DNA of 64,000 nucleotides from Streptomyces sp. NBC_00464 (GCF_036013915.1 NZ_CP107901.1:124001-188000); one strand, 5' to 3'; positions 15,651 through 25,808 are shown, counted from the first letter of the stretch. Made by a program: numbers and translations. Notes: generated by a model not told the origin, from the letters alone.

Positions 15651-17540
15651 ATGGACATACGACCGGATCTCATGGACGAACGAGACGTACTCACCAGCTT
15701 CAAAGGGGGAAGCCTCGAACGGGGCCAGGCCGTTCGGATCCTCACGACACTGATGTCCGTCGGTGTCGCCGCGTCCGTACCGGCCGTCCTCGCGCGGACC
15801 GCGCCGCCGACCGCGGACGCGGCGCCCGAGCCGGTGGTGCACACGGTGCGGGAGGCGCGGGAAGCGGGCGGCGCCGACGCCGCATCCGCCACGGACCGGT
15901 ACGCGATCGTGGGGATCGCCGGGCGCTACCCCCTGGCAGCCGATCTCCTCGCCCACTGGCAGAACCTGCGGGACGGCCGGGACACCTCGTCGACCGGGCC
16001 CCTTCACCGGCCGGGCGGATCGCCGCTCGAACCCGGCCGACGCGGTCACTTCCTCGGCGAGGTGGCCGGGTTCGACGCGGAGTTCTTCGGGCTCACCCCC
16101 GCCGAAGCGGCACTGATGGACCCGCAGGCCAGACTGTTCCAGGAGATCGTCTGGGAGGCCCTGGAGGACGCGGGCTGCACCGGCTCCCGCCTCGACTCCC
16201 TCACCGGGCCCGACGGCAGGCCGCGTGCGGTCGGCGTGTTCGCCGGGGTCGGCGCCGCCGACTACGCCCTTCTCGCCGCAGAGGGCTGGGCCCGGGGCTG
16301 CCGGGAGATGCCGAACAGCGGCCACCGTGACCTCGCCGTCGGCCTCGCCCGGCGACTGCGCCTCAGTGGCCCCGCCCAGGCGGTCGACAGCGCCGATACC
16401 TCAGCCCTCGATGCTGTGCACCTCGCCGTCGGCGCCCTGCGGCGCGGGGAGTGCGCGGCCGCCGTGGCCGGAGGCGTCGAACTGCTGCTGCACCGTTCGC
16501 GCAGCCGGGACGCGGCCGGCGAAGGGGTCGGCGCCGTCGTGCTCAAGCCGCTCGACCGGGCCCTGGCCGACGGCGACCAGGTGCACGCCGTGCTGCGGGA
16601 GACCGTGGTCGGCGGCCCCGCCCCGTCCGTGCCCGCCGACGCGGCAGGCCGCGCCACGGTCCTGCGCGAGACCCACGAGACCACCCTGCGGCGCATCGGT
16701 GACGCCGGGGCCGCCACCGGGATCGCGGCACTGACCGCCGCGGTGCTTCAGCTGCGCGCCGGAGTCCTCGCACCCACCGGAGAGCGGGCCGCCCCCGCGG
16801 CCTGGCCGCGGCCGCTCGACGCACGGGGGCGGGAGCTGCCCCGTACAGCCGTGGTGGAGCCGGCCGAGGCACAGGGGCCCGGCATCACAGGCGTACTGGA
16901 GGAGTACCTGCCCTCGGGGGAGAGCTCCGCACGCCCGGAGCAGGACCGCAAGGCCGCCGCGCGCGACGAGCTGATCCTGCTGTCCGCACCCACCCCGGCC
17001 CACCTCACCGCCTTCGCCGCGCGCCTCGCCGACTGGCTGGCACCCGCCGCGTCCGGCGACCGTGGAGACGGCCCCGCCGCGCTGCCCGCGCTCGGCGAGC
17101 TGGCCCGTGCGCTGCGCGCAGGGCGCGCCGCGCTGCCCTTCCGGCTGGCGCTGATCGTCCGGGACCTTCCCCAACTCATCGCATCACTCGATGAGTTCGT
17201 GGCGGATCCATCGGCGGCGCGCGGCAGCCGCATCCGCACCGCCGACCTGCGCGGCGGGGCGGACGACCGCTACGCCCTCGCCGGGGTGCCGGAGACCCGG
17301 GACTACCTGGCCGCGCTGTGGCGGGGGAACCGGCTTGAGCAGGTGACCCGACTGTGGCTGGCCGGGCTGCCCATCGACTGGGCCGCCCTCGAACAGCGCA
17401 CCGGTGCCGGCGGCATGGTCGTACCGCTGCCCCCTTCGGTGTTCCTGCGCCGCCCGATGTGGCTGGGCGGCGCACCTGTCACCGGTGCCCCGAAGGGGAG
17501 CGCCGGGGAGGCCGGTGCGGCGACGGAGCCCACCGGATGA
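15651..17540 (+). CDS. Ketosynthase-like protein with lost catalytic residues (KS0)
   Basis: 629 aa. N-terminal docking-like helix (residues about 8-40). KS fold features start at YAIVGIAGRYPLAADLLAHW (about residue 83) and continue with GHFLGEVAGFDAEFFGLTPAEAALMDPQARLFQEIVWEALEDAG, a normal KS N-half. The active-site segment reads VDSADTSALDAVHLA where functional KSs have a Cys (VDTACSSSL). The HGTGT and KSNIGH His regions are replaced by RETHETTLRRIGDAGAATGI, so no catalytic triad is visible. The C-terminal 250 residues carry KS-AT-linker-like and post-AT-like motifs (LFLRRPMW resembles the YPFxxxxYW-type linker) without an AT. It may be a scaffold, or a docking or chain-shuttling platform. 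Sequence is intact (no stops), so it appears maintained. Confidence 0.75.
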   Translation: MDIRPDLMDERDVLTSFKGGSLERGQAVRILTTLMSVGVAASVPAVLARTAPPTADAAPEPVVHTVREAREAGGADAASATDRYAIVGIAGRYPLAADLLAHWQNLRDGRDTSSTGPLHRPGGSPLEPGRRGHFLGEVAGFDAEFFGLTPAEAALMDPQARLFQEIVWEALEDAGCTGSRLDSLTGPDGRPRAVGVFAGVGAADYALLAAEGWARGCREMPNSGHRDLAVGLARRLRLSGPAQAVDSADTSALDAVHLAVGALRRGECAAAVAGGVELLLHRSRSRDAAGEGVGAVVLKPLDRALADGDQVHAVLRETVVGGPAPSVPADAAGRATVLRETHETTLRRIGDAGAATGIAALTAAVLQLRAGVLAPTGERAAPAAWPRPLDARGRELPRTAVVEPAEAQGPGITGVLEEYLPSGESSARPEQDRKAAARDELILLSAPTPAHLTAFAARLADWLAPAASGDRGDGPAALPALGELARALRAGRAALPFRLALIVRDLPQLIASLDEFVADPSAARGSRIRTADLRGGADDRYALAGVPETRDYLAALWRGNRLEQVTRLWLAGLPIDWAALEQRTGAGGMVVPLPPSVFLRRPMWLGGAPVTGAPKGSAGEAGAATEPTG

Positions 17541-17558
17541 GCGGATGAGCGGATGAGC
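17535..17558. repeat. 8-bp triple repeat at KS0 stop / PPTase start
   Basis: Three copies of GGATGAGC provide ATGs at 17537, 17545 and 17553 in three frames; only 17553 opens the PPTase. The KS0 stop lies in the first copy. Slippage here would change start spacing. Confidence 0.8.
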
Positions 17559-18395
17559 GGAAACGTAATCCTGGGCGGGTCCGCCGGACCCGGTGAGCCG
17601 GGCCGCCCCGCGCCGGTCAAGCTGTGGTTCTGCACCAACGAGGAACTGGCCGCCGAGTTCGCCGAGACCCTGGCCGACGCCTGGCTGGACGCGCCGGAGC
17701 GCGAGCTCGCCGAGCGGTTCCTGTTCGAGCAGGACCGCCACCAGTACGTCATCGCGCACCTCCTGGTGCGGCGCGTGCTGGCGTTGGAGACGGGCGTGCC
17801 CGAGTCGGAGGCTGTGATCTGGCGTTCGACCCGCGGTCGGCCGTTCTTCCGCAGGCCCCCCGAAGGGATGCTGCGAGGCGGCCACAAACTGGACTTCAAC
17901 CTGTCCCACACCCATGGGCACAACCTGCTCGGCATGGTGCGCGCCCACCGGATCGGCGTGGACGTGGAACGCCTGGACCGTGGCGCCCGGGGGCTGAACA
18001 CCATCGTCGACACCTTCGCGCCGCAGGAGCGGCACTGGGTGACGCAGGTCCCGCCCGGCCGCCCGCGCGACCGGCGGGTGCTGCGCCTGTGGACGCTCAA
18101 GGAGGCGTATTCCAAGGCGCTCGGGCTGGGGCTCGGCCTGCCCTTCGACTCATTCGTCTTCGAGCTGGCCGAGGACGACGGAGTGCTCGGATTCCAGCCC
18201 CCCGACAACGCCGTCGAGGGCGCCCAGCGATGGCGGTTCCTGGAACTGGAACCGGCGCCCGACATCCTGGCCGCCGTCGCGGTGATCATCGACCCGGGGG
18301 CGCCCGCGGTGCTCCAGCTGTACCACGGCTTCCCCTGGAGCAGGGGCGTGCCGCAGCTCATCGCCCTGCCCGAACCGGCGCGGATCCTCGTGTGA
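17553..18395 (+). CDS. Sfp-type 4'-phosphopantetheinyl transferase
   Basis: 280 aa. Motifs of the Sfp/Gsp family: ERFLFEQDRHQYVIAHLLVRRVLA, FNLSHTHGHNLLGM (about residues 116-129), IGVDVERLDRG (Mg-binding DxE), and LWTLKEAYSKALGLGLGLPFDSF (KExxxK). It attaches phosphopantetheine to the carrier domains of the NRPSs, the free PCPs and the ACPs in this cluster. It follows the KS0 gene with 12 bp between stop and start, so is likely in that operon. It converges with the ornithine hydroxylase gene; a near-perfect 13-bp hairpin (18426-18455) separates them. Confidence 0.92.
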   Translation: MSGNVILGGSAGPGEPGRPAPVKLWFCTNEELAAEFAETLADAWLDAPERELAERFLFEQDRHQYVIAHLLVRRVLALETGVPESEAVIWRSTRGRPFFRRPPEGMLRGGHKLDFNLSHTHGHNLLGMVRAHRIGVDVERLDRGARGLNTIVDTFAPQERHWVTQVPPGRPRDRRVLRLWTLKEAYSKALGLGLGLPFDSFVFELAEDDGVLGFQPPDNAVEGAQRWRFLELEPAPDILAAVAVIIDPGAPAVLQLYHGFPWSRGVPQLIALPEPARILV

Positions 18396-18425
18396 CCGCG
18401 GCGCTCGGCAGCCGGCACGCGCAGA

Positions 18426-18455
18426 GCCCCGGTGCTGTCGGCACAGCATCGGGGC
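18426..18455. terminator. Bidirectional terminator, PPTase / ornithine hydroxylase
   Basis: GCCCCGGTGCTGT pairs with ACAGCATCGGGGC (12 of 13) in the 83-bp convergent gap. Confidence 0.75.
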
Positions 18456-18478
18456 CCACTCATCGGCGCAGCCGCGTA

Positions 18479-19825
18479 TCAGGCGGTCGCGGTCGCTTCC
18501 TCCACGGGGCGTTCCAGCTCCCGCTCGGCGCGCCCCAGCATGATCGAATCGGCGATCTCGCCGCTGCGTACGGCGATGTTCGACAGCAGCGCGGACGACA
18601 GACCGTGGCTGTGCTCGGTGCCGCCCTGGAGATAGACCCCGCAGGTCAGTCCCGACGCGGGGACGAGACGGTAGTCGCGCTCCACCCGGTGCCTGCCCGC
18701 CGCGTCACGCTGGAAGAGCTGGTCGAAGTCGCCGAGCAGGCGCGCCGGGTCCACGCAGTCGTAGCCGGTGGCGAAGACCAGTGCGTCGACGCCCAGTTCC
18801 TCCGTCCGGCCGTCGAGCAGCGAGCGCAGGACCACCCGCTTTCCGTTGCCGGCGGGCTTGACCTCGGTGACCCTGGTCAGGTTGCGGAAGTGCAGCCGTC
18901 GGCTGTCGCGCACCTCCTCGTCGTACGCGCGTTGGTACAGCGAGCGGATGACGTCGGCGTCGACCACCGAGTAGTTGGTGTTGCGGTGATAACGCCAGAA
19001 CGCGTCCCTCGCCTGATCGGTCCCGAAGAAGTACTCGTCGACCGCGCCGGGATCGAACACCTGGTTGGCGAAGGGGGTGTCGTCGGCGACGGAGTAGCCG
19101 TACGACGGGATGACCGCGGAGACCTGGGCGTGCGGCAGCGAGTCGTAGAGGAACCGGGTGATCTCGGCCGCGCTCTGGCCGGCGCCGACCACCGCCACGC
19201 TCCTGAGGTCCTCAGGCGCGTGTGCGTTGAATCTGCCCAGGAACTCCGAGCTGTGCCACACCCGTTCGTCGGCCGTCATGCCCTCCGGCAGACGCGGTAC
19301 CAGGCCCGTCGAGATGGCCACGTTGCGTGCGGTGACCACCTGGGTGCTGCCGTCGCTTTCGCGCACCTCGATCTCGAGAAGGTCGGGCGCTTTGGCTCCG
19401 TTCTCGGCGACGGGCCGGATCGAGATGACCTCGGCTCCGTAAGTGACCTGGTTGTCGAGGCCTGCGGCCGCCCACTCCAGGTACTGGTGGAATTCGTGCC
19501 GGGTCGGAAAGAAGTCCTGGTTGTTCACGAACTGCACCAGCCGGTTCGCGGCGTGCAGATACGAGACGAAGCTGAACCGGGACAGCGGGTTCCTGAAGGT
19601 CACCAGGTCCTTCAGGAACGAAATCTGCATGGTTGTCGACGGCAGCAACATGTTTCGGTGCCAGCCGAAGGTGGGCTGCCGCTCGAAGAAATGGGACTTG
19701 ACCGGATGCTGTGCAGCGCTCGCCCCATGCTCCTCCAACGCGATCGCGAGCGAGAGGTTGGACGGGCCGAACCCGATTCCGACCAAGTCGTAGATCTCTT
19801 GATGGCGCCTGCCCGTTATGCCCAT
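18479..19825 (-). CDS. L-ornithine N5-monooxygenase for piperazate biosynthesis (KtzI-like)
   Basis: 448 aa from the ATG at 19825 with GGGAGAG upstream; the longer frame to 20101 enters the divergent promoter. FAD site YDLVGIGFGPSNLSLAIALEE (residues about 12-32), then HRNMLLPSTTMQISFLKDLVTFRNP as in SidA/PvdA/KtzI. NADPH site VAVVGAGQSAAEITRFL, and the C-terminal ATGY motif VFATGYDC. It hydroxylates the side-chain nitrogen of ornithine (lysine is less likely in this context). The immediate divergent neighbour is a piperazate synthase, and the pair is the known two-step route to L-piperazic acid in kutzneride-type clusters. A siderophore role is possible for this family, but no siderophore genes are nearby. 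Confidence 0.92.
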   Translation of the reverse strand: MGITGRRHQEIYDLVGIGFGPSNLSLAIALEEHGASAAQHPVKSHFFERQPTFGWHRNMLLPSTTMQISFLKDLVTFRNPLSRFSFVSYLHAANRLVQFVNNQDFFPTRHEFHQYLEWAAAGLDNQVTYGAEVISIRPVAENGAKAPDLLEIEVRESDGSTQVVTARNVAISTGLVPRLPEGMTADERVWHSSEFLGRFNAHAPEDLRSVAVVGAGQSAAEITRFLYDSLPHAQVSAVIPSYGYSVADDTPFANQVFDPGAVDEYFFGTDQARDAFWRYHRNTNYSVVDADVIRSLYQRAYDEEVRDSRRLHFRNLTRVTEVKPAGNGKRVVLRSLLDGRTEELGVDALVFATGYDCVDPARLLGDFDQLFQRDAAGRHRVERDYRLVPASGLTCGVYLQGGTEHSHGLSSALLSNIAVRSGEIADSIMLGRAERELERPVEEATATA

Positions 19826-20122
19826 AAAAACTCTCCCGCTTGCGTCTGGAAAACTCGGCCGATGACCCGAGAGACCGTTCTGCAGTGTCGCTCTCCAGAG
19901 TGTCTCAAAAGCAACTTGAAGACGGCATGAAGACCTTTCAAGCGTTTCTCGAGGTGCTCGGTATTCGCGATCGTTGTCCCGTCGGCGGGACGGCTGTAGG
20001 GTCGGCGATGATTTCCTGTATCCGTGTGGTGCGGCCGATTCTGTAGGTATCCGGAGTAATGCGCTCAGGTGTGAACCGGGCCGAGCCATGCCCTGAGTCA
20101 ATTGCTGGAAAGGTGAATCCGG
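19826..20122. other. Divergent promoter of the piperazate gene pair
   Basis: 297 bp, no gene, with AT-rich stretches near both starts. I could not define a convincing operator; the TCTCGAGGTGCTCG stretch near 19950 is a loose candidate for a SARP direct repeat. Confidence 0.4.
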
Positions 20123-20767
20123 ATGTTCGTTCCCAGCTTTTACCGTGAGCCGGAAAATTCATGGATGGTCGACCTGATCCGTGATAATCCACTGGCGCTT
20201 TCGGTGGCCAACGGCACTGACGAGGACGGTCCCTTCGCCACGCATCTGCCGGTCATCTTCGACCCCGAAACGGCCGCTGACTGGTCCGGCGAGCTGCCCG
20301 GGGTCACGCTGCTCGGGCACATGAACCGGGCGAACCCGCACTGGGCGGCGCTGGAGACGGGCGGCGTCCTGCTGCTGACGTTCACCGGTCCGCATTCCTA
20401 TGTGTCGCCCACGGTGTACGAGGTGACCCCGGCCGCCCCGACGTGGAACTTCACCGCGGTGCACGTCCGGGGCGTGGTGGAGAAGATCGACTCGGCCGAG
20501 GAGACGCTGGGCGTGGTGCAGTCCACGGTGCGGGCTTTCGAGGGGGCGTTCGGCAACGGCTGGGACATGGACGGGTCGCTCGACTACTTCCGCAAGATCC
20601 TGCCCGGTGTGGGGGCCTTCCGGCTCAAGGTGACCGGGGCCGAGGGCATGTTCAAGCTCAGCCAGGAGCAGCCGGGCGAGGTGCGGGCTCGCGTGCAGGA
20701 GGCGTTCGGGCAGAGCGCGTGCACGTACAGGCGTGAGACCGCCGAGCTGATAGGCCGGCTGTCCTGA
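20123..20767 (+). CDS. Piperazate synthase (KtzT-like, PaiB-fold haem enzyme)
   Basis: 214 aa, ATG 20123 with GGAAAGG. Clear PaiB/FMN-binding-regulator fold: MFVPSFYREPENSWMVDLIRDNPLALSVAN, PFATHLPVIFD, GHMNRANPHWAAL, GPHSYVSPTVYEVTPAAPTWNFTAVHVRGVVE, FKLSQEQPGEVRARV. Automatic annotation would call it a transcriptional regulator. In KtzT this fold is a haem-dependent N-N cyclase that converts N5-hydroxyornithine into L-piperazic acid. Head-to-head placement with the ornithine hydroxylase decides the call. It supplies the substrate of two NRPS modules here. Confidence 0.9.
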   Translation: MFVPSFYREPENSWMVDLIRDNPLALSVANGTDEDGPFATHLPVIFDPETAADWSGELPGVTLLGHMNRANPHWAALETGGVLLLTFTGPHSYVSPTVYEVTPAAPTWNFTAVHVRGVVEKIDSAEETLGVVQSTVRAFEGAFGNGWDMDGSLDYFRKILPGVGAFRLKVTGAEGMFKLSQEQPGEVRARVQEAFGQSACTYRRETAELIGRLS

Positions 20768-21038
20768 CGTCCCCGCAGGCTCCGCCGTCAGGCGGCGCCG
20801 ATCCCTGCGTGACCAGGTCGCCGGCATCGGCGCACTGCCTCTGACGGTGGCCTGCGCAGCGGGCCGCAAGGTCGCCCGCCGGTCCCCGACAGCAGCCCTC
20901 CGTGTCCCGGACCCGGTTGACCCGGCCTCGCACCGGGGGCAACCGGGGCGTGCCGGAGGTGTCCGTCATGGTGCCCGCCGACGGCGGGCCGGCGTCGCAT
21001 CGCCGCGTTGTCCGCCCCGGTGATGCCGACGCCCTCGC

Positions 21039-22016
21039 TCATGCCGTCGCTGCCTCGAAGCCCGCACCGTCGTCCGGTACGACCACCGTGCCGGCACTCT
21101 CGCCGTCGAAGATCTGCCGCAGGACGCAGTGCTTGATCCTGCCGTCGATGACGCGGGCCGTGCGCACCCCGTTGTTCACGGCGTGCAGGCAGCCCTCCAT
21201 CTTGGGGATCATCCCGGCGGCCAGCCCGGGCAGCAGACCGGCCAGTTCGCCTGCGGTGAGGCGGGGGATCACCTCGTCGCTGTGCGGCCAGTTCGCGTAC
21301 AGGCCCTGGACGTCGGTGAGGATGAGAAGGGCCTCGGCGTCGAGCGCGGCGGCGAGGGCCGCGGCCGCGGTGTCGGCGTTGACGTTGAACACACCGCCCC
21401 TGGCGGCATCCTTGGCGTCCTCGGCCCGGGCGATGGAGGAGATGACGGGGATGCGTCCGTTGTCGACGAGGTCCCGCACGATCCCGGCGTCGACGCGGGC
21501 GACCTCGCCGACCCGGCCGATGTCCACCGACTTGCCGTCCGTCTGCGCATAGCGCCTGACAGCGGTCATCAGACGGGCGTCCTCGCCCGTCATGCCCACC
21601 GCGTGCGGGCCGTGCTCGTTGAGCAGCCCGACGAGCTCGCGCTGCACCTGCCCGGCGAGGACCATCCGTACGACATCCATGGCCTCGTCGGTGGTGACCC
21701 GCAGGCCGTCCTTGAACTGGGAGGGCAGGTCGAGGCGTTGGAGCTGGGCGCTGATCTGCGGGCCGCCGCCGTGCACCACGACGGGTTTCAGGCCGGCATG
21801 CCGCAGAAAGAGGATGTCCTTCGCGAAGGCCGCCTTCAGTTCGGCGTCGACCATGGCGTTACCGCCGAACTTGATGACGACGGTCTTGCCGTGGTGGCGC
21901 GCGATCCAGGGCAGCGCCTCGACGAGGGCATGGGCCTTGGACAGGGCCGTGCGCTCGCTGGGGCGGTCGCGGTGGGTTTCCAGCAGAGCCGGCTGAGGAT
22001 AGGGGGAAGCACTCAT
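21039..22016 (-). CDS. argB: N-acetylglutamate kinase (ornithine supply)
   Basis: 325 aa. Amino-acid kinase fold: [22 protein letters not shown] (ATP-binding Lys, about residues 34-55), [56 protein letters not shown]. It phosphorylates N-acetyl-glutamate in arginine/ornithine biosynthesis. It lies 55 bp after argC in the same operon, without argJ and argD. The cluster location next to piperazate genes suggests a dedicated extra copy that boosts ornithine. Slightly longer N-terminus than usual ([15 protein letters not shown]), perhaps with altered arginine feedback, which I cannot verify. Confidence 0.93.
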   Translation of the reverse strand: MSASPYPQPALLETHRDRPSERTALSKAHALVEALPWIARHHGKTVVIKFGGNAMVDAELKAAFAKDILFLRHAGLKPVVVHGGGPQISAQLQRLDLPSQFKDGLRVTTDEAMDVVRMVLAGQVQRELVGLLNEHGPHAVGMTGEDARLMTAVRRYAQTDGKSVDIGRVGEVARVDAGIVRDLVDNGRIPVISSIARAEDAKDAARGGVFNVNADTAAAALAAALDAEALLILTDVQGLYANWPHSDEVIPRLTAGELAGLLPGLAAGMIPKMEGCLHAVNNGVRTARVIDGRIKHCVLRQIFDGESAGTVVVPDDGAGFEAATA

Positions 22017-22071
22017 GAGGCGTACTCGCTGTTCTCGTGGAGGTGGAGAGACGCCGGAGGCGAACAGCGGC

Positions 22072-23142
<1,071 letters not shown>

Positions 23143-24108
23143 TCACCCGCCGCGCGTTGCTCCAGTCAACTCCCTGAAACGGAGCAGTAGTTGGTCCTGA
23201 TCCTGCTGCAGACTCTCGATGCGGCGATGCAGCTGGTCCATCTCCTCGCGGAGGGGGCGCACCGTGTTGTCGGCCGGTGCGGGCGTCCTGCGGGGCTGCA
23301 CCGGGGAGGCCGGGCGGGGGCCCGCCGCCCCGGTGAGGGCCGGGTCATGGTGGAGAATCTGCACCATCAGGTCGCGCAGGTCGGGGCCGGGCTCCACGCC
23401 GAGCTCGCGCCTGATGCGGTGGCGGGCCCGTTCGTACACGGCGAGCGCTTCCGCCTGCCGGCCGCAGCGGTACAGGGCGACCATCAGCAGGTGGTAGAAC
23501 CGTTCCCGGGTGGGGTGCTGGGTGGCGAGCTCCGCCAGCTCGCCGACGATCTCGCCGTGGCGCCCGGTGCGCAGATACGCGTCGCACCTCATCTCCAGGG
23601 CGGCCAGCCGGAGCTCGTCGAGCCGGGCCGCCTCGTCCGCGCAGATGTCGCCGAGCAGGCTCCCCTGCAGTGCGGGTCCACGCCACAGTGACAGTGCCTG
23701 GTCCAGCAGCTCACCGGTCTGCCCCGGGGCGTGGGGCAGGGCCCGACGGCCCTGTTCGGTCAGCTGCCGAAAGCGCGCCGCGTCCGTTTCGGCGGGCGTG
23801 AGCCGCAGGGTGTAGCCGTGCGGGGTGGTCACGATCCATGGGCGCCGCGTCTTCTCATCGGCGTCCTGGCCCGCCGGGCGGGACAGCAGCCGGCGCAGCC
23901 GGGCCACATGGATCTGCAGCGCGTTCGCCGCGTTGGCGGGCGGATGAACGCCCCAGAGCTCGTCGATGAGCCGCCGCGCGGAGACGTCGTGCCCGGCCTT
24001 CACCACCAGGGCCGCGAGCAGCGCACGCTGTTTGGCACCCGTGGGGAGAACCCGCAGGCCGCTCCGCTCGTCCTGGAATTCCACGAGACCGAGAATGCAG
24101 AACCGCAT
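23143..24108 (-). CDS. SARP-family regulator 4 with C-terminal coiled coil
   Basis: 321 aa. Winged helix MRFCILGLVEFQDERSG, GAKQRALLAALVVKAGHDVSARRLIDELWGVHPPANAANALQIHVARLRRLL. Activator domain with FYHLLMVALYRCGRQAEALAVYERARHRIRRELGVEPGPDL. The tail (RPLREEMDQLHRRIESLQQDQDQLLLRFRELT) is a predicted coiled coil like that of SARP 2. The thioesterase upstream on the same strand repeats the TE-SARP pairing at 9.65-11.3 kb. argC follows 42 bp downstream, so SARP 4 and argCB may be one transcript. Confidence 0.88.
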   Translation of the reverse strand: MRFCILGLVEFQDERSGLRVLPTGAKQRALLAALVVKAGHDVSARRLIDELWGVHPPANAANALQIHVARLRRLLSRPAGQDADEKTRRPWIVTTPHGYTLRLTPAETDAARFRQLTEQGRRALPHAPGQTGELLDQALSLWRGPALQGSLLGDICADEAARLDELRLAALEMRCDAYLRTGRHGEIVGELAELATQHPTRERFYHLLMVALYRCGRQAEALAVYERARHRIRRELGVEPGPDLRDLMVQILHHDPALTGAAGPRPASPVQPRRTPAPADNTVRPLREEMDQLHRRIESLQQDQDQLLLRFRELTGATRGG

Positions 24109-24182
24109 CTCTTCCCTTCACATGCCCGCGTGCCGGTCGGTTGCAGGCGTCGGACGGCCAGGGGCCGGCGAGTGCCGATGGT

Positions 24183-24929
24183 TCAGGACGTGCGCGTCGC
24201 GCCCGCCGCGTCCAGGGCCGCGGTCGCGTCCCACTCGATCTGCCGCAGCAGCGGAGCGGGATCGTTCTGGAAGTAGAAGTGGCCGCCGTCGAACACCCGC
24301 AGGCCGAGGAAGTGTGCGGTGTGCTCCTCCCATCCGGCCATCCGCCGCGGTGACGCCGCGTGGTCCCCGACGCCGGCGTACGCGGACAGCGCCACGGGCA
24401 GGGGAGCGTGGTCGGGAGTGGGGCACCAGGTGTCCACCAGGCGCATGTCCGCCCGGATCATCGGGTCGAACACGGCCCACAGGTCGGGGTCGTCGAAGAC
24501 CTCGTCGGGTGTGCCGCCGAGCAGCCTCAGGCGGCTGCGCAGCTCGGCGTCCGGCAGCTCGTGGTACCCGAGCCCCTGCCCCGTGAGCTGCGGCGCCGGC
24601 CGTCCGGAGAGACCGACCCACACCGGCAGCGGAAGCCCCCGGTCGACGAGCCGCTGGGTGATCTCGTACGCGATGAGGGCGCCCATGCTGTGCCCGAACA
24701 GGGCGTAGGGCGAGGTCTGTCGGGGTGCGATACGGCAGAGCAGGAAGTCGGCGAGGCGGCCGGCGTCAGCGATCTGCGGCCGGTCGAGCAGCAGGCCGTG
24801 GCCCGGGGCGTCGAGCAGTCGCACGTCCCAGGTGTCCGGCAGCATGGCCGGCCAGTGACGGTACAGCAGGTGTGAGCCCCCGGCGTGGTGCAGGACGAAC
24901 AGGCGCAAGGCAGGTCGTGTGCTGTCCAT
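24183..24929 (-). CDS. Type II thioesterase (paralogue of 10.6-11.3 kb gene)
   Basis: 248 aa from the ATG at 24929. LRLFVLHHAGGSHLLYRHW, nucleophile motif ALFGHSMGALIAYE (about residues 80-93), catalytic His in FDGGHFYFQ. Standard editing thioesterase of NRPS/PKS systems. It shares nearly the same N-terminus and His motif with the thioesterase before SARP 2, and here too a coiled-coil SARP follows, after 74 bp. Confidence 0.85.
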   Translation of the reverse strand: MDSTRPALRLFVLHHAGGSHLLYRHWPAMLPDTWDVRLLDAPGHGLLLDRPQIADAGRLADFLLCRIAPRQTSPYALFGHSMGALIAYEITQRLVDRGLPLPVWVGLSGRPAPQLTGQGLGYHELPDAELRSRLRLLGGTPDEVFDDPDLWAVFDPMIRADMRLVDTWCPTPDHAPLPVALSAYAGVGDHAASPRRMAGWEEHTAHFLGLRVFDGGHFYFQNDPAPLLRQIEWDATAALDAAGATRTS

Positions 24930-25592
24930 CGCTCTTCCTCGGGGTCGGTCCTGGCTTCCCCGGACCATAGAACGGTGTGCGGTCCCCCGGGTGCGGGCAC
25001 CAGACGGGCTCCACCTCGGGTGTGGCCGTTCTTGAGCGGTTCTCGGGCCGCGCGGGCACCGAAACGGGGCGCCGGACATCCGGCGGGTACGTGCTGCCGT
25101 TCGACGCGGGGGCGGGAGGCGGGTCCGGCCGGCCAGGGCCGACGTGTCGCGCCAGGGGCTTGAAATCACCTGTTTCGCCCGGGAGCCGGGGCACGCCCGA
25201 CCGGCTCACGCGGCCGTCGGCACCTCTCGCGTACCGCGCCCTGCCGACCGGTCCGGCCTTGCCGTTTGCGGCATTCGGATGCGCGGAGCCATCCGCCGGG
25301 GCGCCGAACGGGCTCTCCCGGGTTCCGAAAGAGGGTTCGTCGAGCACCCGATCCAGAACGACTCGAACTCCGCCCTACCGCCCTTGTTGGCCCGGCGTTC
25401 GCATCCCTACGGTGACGTGGCAACGCCGGGCTCGCTACCGGCGCCGGGGGTCCTCTTCCACGGGACGCCCGAGCGGTTGTCGGGAGGACACCACCGATGG
25501 GCGCATCCGCGCCCGCCGCCGTCCCCTGCGCAGCCTGACGATTTCCCATCCCGAGTTACCCCAAGACGGTTGACGGTTAAGGACGGTGCCAG
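24930..25592. other. 663-bp divergent intergenic region
   Basis: Lies between the minus-strand thioesterase and the plus-strand MbtH gene. The frames here are short, strongly Arg/Pro-rich and unlike any family, so I call no gene. Promoters for both directions must lie here. I found no ARE-like or CGCCGGCG palindrome. Confidence 0.4.
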
Positions 25593-25808
25593 TTGAGCAC
25601 GAACCCCTTCGATGACGAGGACGGCCGCTTCTTCGTCGTGGTCAACGCCGAGGAGCAGCACTCCCTGTGGCCGGTGTTCACCGAGGTGCCGGCCGGCTGG
25701 CGGGTGGTCTTCGGCGAGGCGGCCAAGGCCGAGTGCCTGGAGTACGTCGAGCAGAACTGGACCGACCTGCGCCCCAGGACGCTGCGCGAGGCCATGGCCG
25801 CGGACTGA
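25593..25808 (+). CDS. MbtH-like NRPS accessory protein
   Basis: 71 aa from a TTG start at 25593, with AAGGACGG 7 bases upstream. Family signature is complete: [33 protein letters not shown] and [17 protein letters not shown], including the conserved Trp residues that grip the A domain. MbtH proteins bind adenylation domains and are needed for their folding or activity; here it could serve any of the six A domains. The rare start codon may limit its dose. Confidence 0.93.
   Translation: MSTNPFDDEDGRFFVVVNAEEQHSLWPVFTEVPAGWRVVFGEAAKAECLEYVEQNWTDLRPRTLREAMAAD

Noticed and set aside
20123..20767. FMN-binding negative transcriptional regulator (PaiB) annotation
   Set aside because: The fold is right, but head-to-head placement with an ornithine N-hydroxylase in an NRPS cluster points to piperazate synthase.
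24930..25592. Possible small genes between the thioesterase and mbtH
   Set aside because: Frames are Arg/Pro/Gly-rich, lack ribosome sites and have no recognisable motif.
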